Assembly (NCBI GenBank): GCA_037013495.1
Contig: CM072803.1
Span: 18,063,501-18,127,500, forward strand
Length of the DNA stretch: 64,000 nt
Reading direction: 5' to 3'
Source: Hippophae tibetana
Lineage: Eukaryota; Streptophyta; Magnoliopsida; Rosales; Elaeagnaceae
Shown here: positions 61,344 through 64,000 of the stretch, one piece after another
How positions within the stretch are numbered: position 1 is the stretch's first letter
Layout of the letters: each line of letters opens with the position of its first letter
Translations under genes and position numbers: made by a program
Notes under the pieces: generated by a model
The model's input: only the letters and a program-made list of their open reading frames with translations
What the model was told of the DNA's origin: nothing
The model's database searches: none

Positions 61344-64000
61344 ATGGAAGAAAATTTGAGTAGAATGATTACTTTGAATGGTTCTAATTATTACACTTGG
61401 AAAAGAAAAAAATGGAAGATCTCATTTATTTCAAACAATTTCATTTATCGGTGTTTGCCCTTGATAAGCCATAAAAGTTGTCTGAAGAAGAATGAACTTT
61501 GTTATATTGACAAGTTTGTGGATATATAAGGTAGTGGGTAGATGATAATGTTTTGAATCGTATTAGTGGGGAAACACATGCACTGTCACTCTTGAATAAA
61601 CTTGAGGAGTTGTATGCTCGGAAAACAGGAAATAAAAAAATGTTTCTCATAAAGTAATTAATGGCTTTAAGGTACCAAGATGGAACTCCATTGTCAGATC
61701 ACTTGAATATGTTTCAAGGAATAATCAATCAATTAGTTGGAATGGGTATCAAGTTTGATGATGAGATTTAGGAGTTGTGTTTATTGGATACGTTGTCGGA
61801 CTCTTGGGAAACATTTAGAATGTCATTAAGTAACTCAGCTCCAAATGGTGTAATCAATATGGATCTGCCTAAAAACAGTGTTTTGAATGCAAAAATGAGA
61901 AGAAAATCACACGAGTCTTCTCAAAAGTCAGAGAGTTTAGTTACAAAAAGAAGATGGAGGAGTAAAAGTAGAGGTTTCAAGAGCAAAGAAAAAGTAAGAA
62001 ACAAGTCTAACAAGTTTGCTAATATTGAGTGTCATCACTATGGCATGAAAGGGCACATCAAGAAATATTGTAGATAGTTGAAGTGAGATAACAAGAAGAA
62101 AGACAAAGAATAAGAGGGTGATGTTAGTAAGGAAAATGATCGAGTTGCCATCGCTAGTTCATAATACTTTCTCTGTATTTTTGATGAAGATGTTATCAAT
62201 GTTGCATGTCACGAGATTAGTTGGGTTATTGATAGTAGAGCTTCTATTCATGCTACGTCTCAAGAGGACTTCTTTACATCCTATACATCATATGACTTTA
62301 GGATAGTGAAGTTGGGTAATGATGGATTGGTTAAAGTCATTGGTATTGGATATGTGTGTTTGGAGATGAATAATGACATGAGGCTACTTCTTAGAGGGGT
62401 AAAGCATATTTCTGAAATTCGTTTGAACTTGGTCTATATAGGTAAACTTAATGACGAAGGATATTGCAATAAATTTAGTAATGGTCAATAGAAAACTTAC
62501 TAAAGGTGCTATGGTTGTTGCTCGTGGGAACAAGCATTCAAGTTTGTATATACTGCAGGCAAGACTCTTCAAAGGCGTTATTAATACCGTGAAAGATGAG
62601 CTCACAGAAGAATTGTGGCATAAGAGACTTGTTCACATGAGTAAGAAAGACTTGACAGTATTGACTAAAAAGAATCTTCTTTCTGGAATGAATAATGTTT
62701 GTTTAAAAATATGTATTCATTGTTTGGCAGGGAAGCAAAATAGAGTTTTTTAAGAGTTCCCCTTCTTTAAGAAAACAATACATACTTGATTTGGTACATT
62801 CAAATGTATGTGGTCCTATGAAGACAAGAATTTTGGGTGGTGCCAGTTATTTTGTAAGCTTCATAAATGCTTGTTCAAGAAAGTTATGGGTGTACACTTT
62901 TAAAAGTAAAGATCAAGTATTAGATGTGTTTAAACAGTTTCAAGCCTTAGTTGAAAGATAGATTGGGAAGAAATTGTGGTGCATTAGAACAGATAATAGG
63001 GGAGAGTATTCAGGTCTTTTGATGAGTATTCCAGGCGTCAGGGCATTCGTTATCAAAAGACACATCCCAAGACTCCTTAGTCAAATGGATTGGCTAAGAG
63101 AATGAATATGACATTGGTTGAAAGAGTAAGATGTCTTCTTTGACAGGCTCAGTTGCCAAGATCTTTCTGAGGTGAGGCTTTGAATACAGTTGCACATGTT
63201 CTTATTCTAACACCACGCGTTCTTCTTCAATTTGATGTACCAAACAGAGTTTGGACTAGCAAAAATATTTCTTATGATCATCTTCGTGTTTTTAGTTGCA
63301 AGGAATTTATGCATATACCAAAAGATGAGAGATCTAAGTTCGATGTGAAGACACGATAGTGTATCTTTGTTAGTTATGGTCTGGATGAATTTGGCTACAG
63401 ATTTTATGGTCCAGTTGAGAAGAAACTGGTAAGGAGTCGTGATGCTGTGTTTATAGAAGATCAAACTATATAAGATGTTGAGAAGATAGAAAAAAAAGTC
63501 CATCAATATAGCGATGATTTGATTGACCTAGATCTGGTTCCTTTATCGGTATAGATGGAACAACATGTTTAAGATGACCAACAAGCTTCAAATGATGTAG
63601 ATGCTCCTATGCAAGCTGAAATAGATCACTAGACTACTAATCAGTTGCCAAAACTAGAAATTCCACTCGAGAGGTCTACCAGAGACCAACGTCCTTCCAC
63701 AAGGTATGATACAAATGAGTATGTGTTATTAACAGATGAGGGACAGCCTCAATGTTATGTAGAAGTGATGGAAGATGAAAACAAGGCACACTAGGTTGGT
63801 ACTATGGAAGATGAGATGCAATCACAATATGGAAATCATACGTTTGAGTTGGTAAAGTTGTCTAAGGGTAAGAAAGCTATGAAGAATAAGTGGGTTTATA
63901 GGGTGAAGCAAGAAGAACACATTTCACAACCACTATACAAATCTAGATTAGTTGTCAAGGGATTCAGTAAGAGAAAAGGTATTGATTTTGATTATATTTT
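61344..64000 (+). pseudogene. Copia gag-pol remnant (partial at right edge)
   Basis: ATG at 61344 (MEENLSRMITLNGSNYYTWK). Blocks in order: gag core (about 61660-61900, ALRYQDGTPLSDHLNMFQGI); CCHC zinc knuckle CHHYGMKGHIKKYC (about 62030-62072); protease active site read as VIDSRAS (about 62224-62245), with Arg where the family has Gly (DSGAS), so the protease would be dead; GAG-pre-integrase ELWHKRLVHMS (about 62610) and CIHCLAGKQNRVF; integrase from about 62790 (DLVHSNVCGPMK, IRTDNRGEYSG) to about 63480 with DHLRVFSCKEF; then RT start HTFELVKLSKGKKAMKNKWV and KSRLVVKGFSKRKGIDF at 63840-64000. Stops occur at 62073, 62489, 62750, 62960 and elsewhere. Confidence 0.88.

Larger units (their letters stand above)
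60835..64000 (+). mobile_element. second Copia retrotransposon, 5' part, runs off the window
   Basis: An LTR is followed by a primer-binding site tggaatcagagttg (61311-61324; related to initiator tRNA-Met), then gag, protease, integrase and the start of RT in Copia order. It is a different lineage from the neighbour at 55.6-60.3 kb: gag and integrase resemble the group whose proteins contain NGSNY.TWK and LAGKQNRV. Stops and frame changes make it defective. Confidence 0.88.

Overview
The window is nuclear DNA of a flowering plant, most likely a eudicot. It is very AT-rich. Its genes have GT-AG introns, and it holds a nuclear tRNA-Ala, an ER-retained calreticulin, the COPII GTPase SAR1, a plant-type universal stress protein, and many plant transposon families (CACTA, hAT, Tourist-like, LINE, Copia and other LTR elements). 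Nothing in the sequence fixes the species.

Six host genes can be supported, and five of the six are assembled here from exons in consistent phase. From left to right they are: (1) a 4-exon gene at 1160-3113 (-) for a 159-aa small secreted cysteine-rich protein with a C-terminal hydrophobic tail typical of GPI anchoring; (2) tRNA-Ala(AGC) at 3655-3727 (-); (3) SAR1 at 4832-6993 (-), 3 exons, 193 aa; (4) a universal stress protein at 18610-22473 (+), 4 exons, 171 aa, with a 3.2 kb last intron; (5) calreticulin at 28906-35651 (-), 14 exons, 425 aa, with a split HDEL; (6) an RluA-type RNA pseudouridine synthase at 52568-55269 (-), 2 exons, 316 aa.

Most of the rest is transposon. A decayed LINE (about 7.93-12.16 kb, -) is interrupted by a 410-bp fold-back element with a clear target duplication. 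The 12.9-27.5 kb stretch holds tandem duplications, a hAT-like element, two telomere-motif-rich Tourist-like elements and a MULE remnant. Two small hAT-type MITEs sit at 36.65-37.56 kb and a third telomere-motif element at 38.2 kb. A structurally complete 8.7-kb CACTA transposon (39220-47920; perfect 22-bp ends; AAT target duplication) carries a dead TNP2-type transposase gene and a dead second gene ending in a Ulp1-like cysteine protease domain. A truncated LTR retrotransposon at 49.8-50.96 kb has an unusually strong cluster of heat-shock elements upstream of a TATA box. From 55.65 kb to the right edge lie a decayed Copia element and the 5' part of a second Copia element that runs off the window.

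The host genes are unrelated housekeeping or stress genes: secretion (SAR1), ER folding (calreticulin), RNA modification and stress. I see no operon-like or cluster-like cooperation. The least ordinary signals are the heat-shock-element LTR, the Ulp1-bearing CACTA with a long hairpin next to its terminus, the MITE family built around telomere-like arrays, and the newly assembled GPI-protein gene. I did not find a convincing wholly new biological system.
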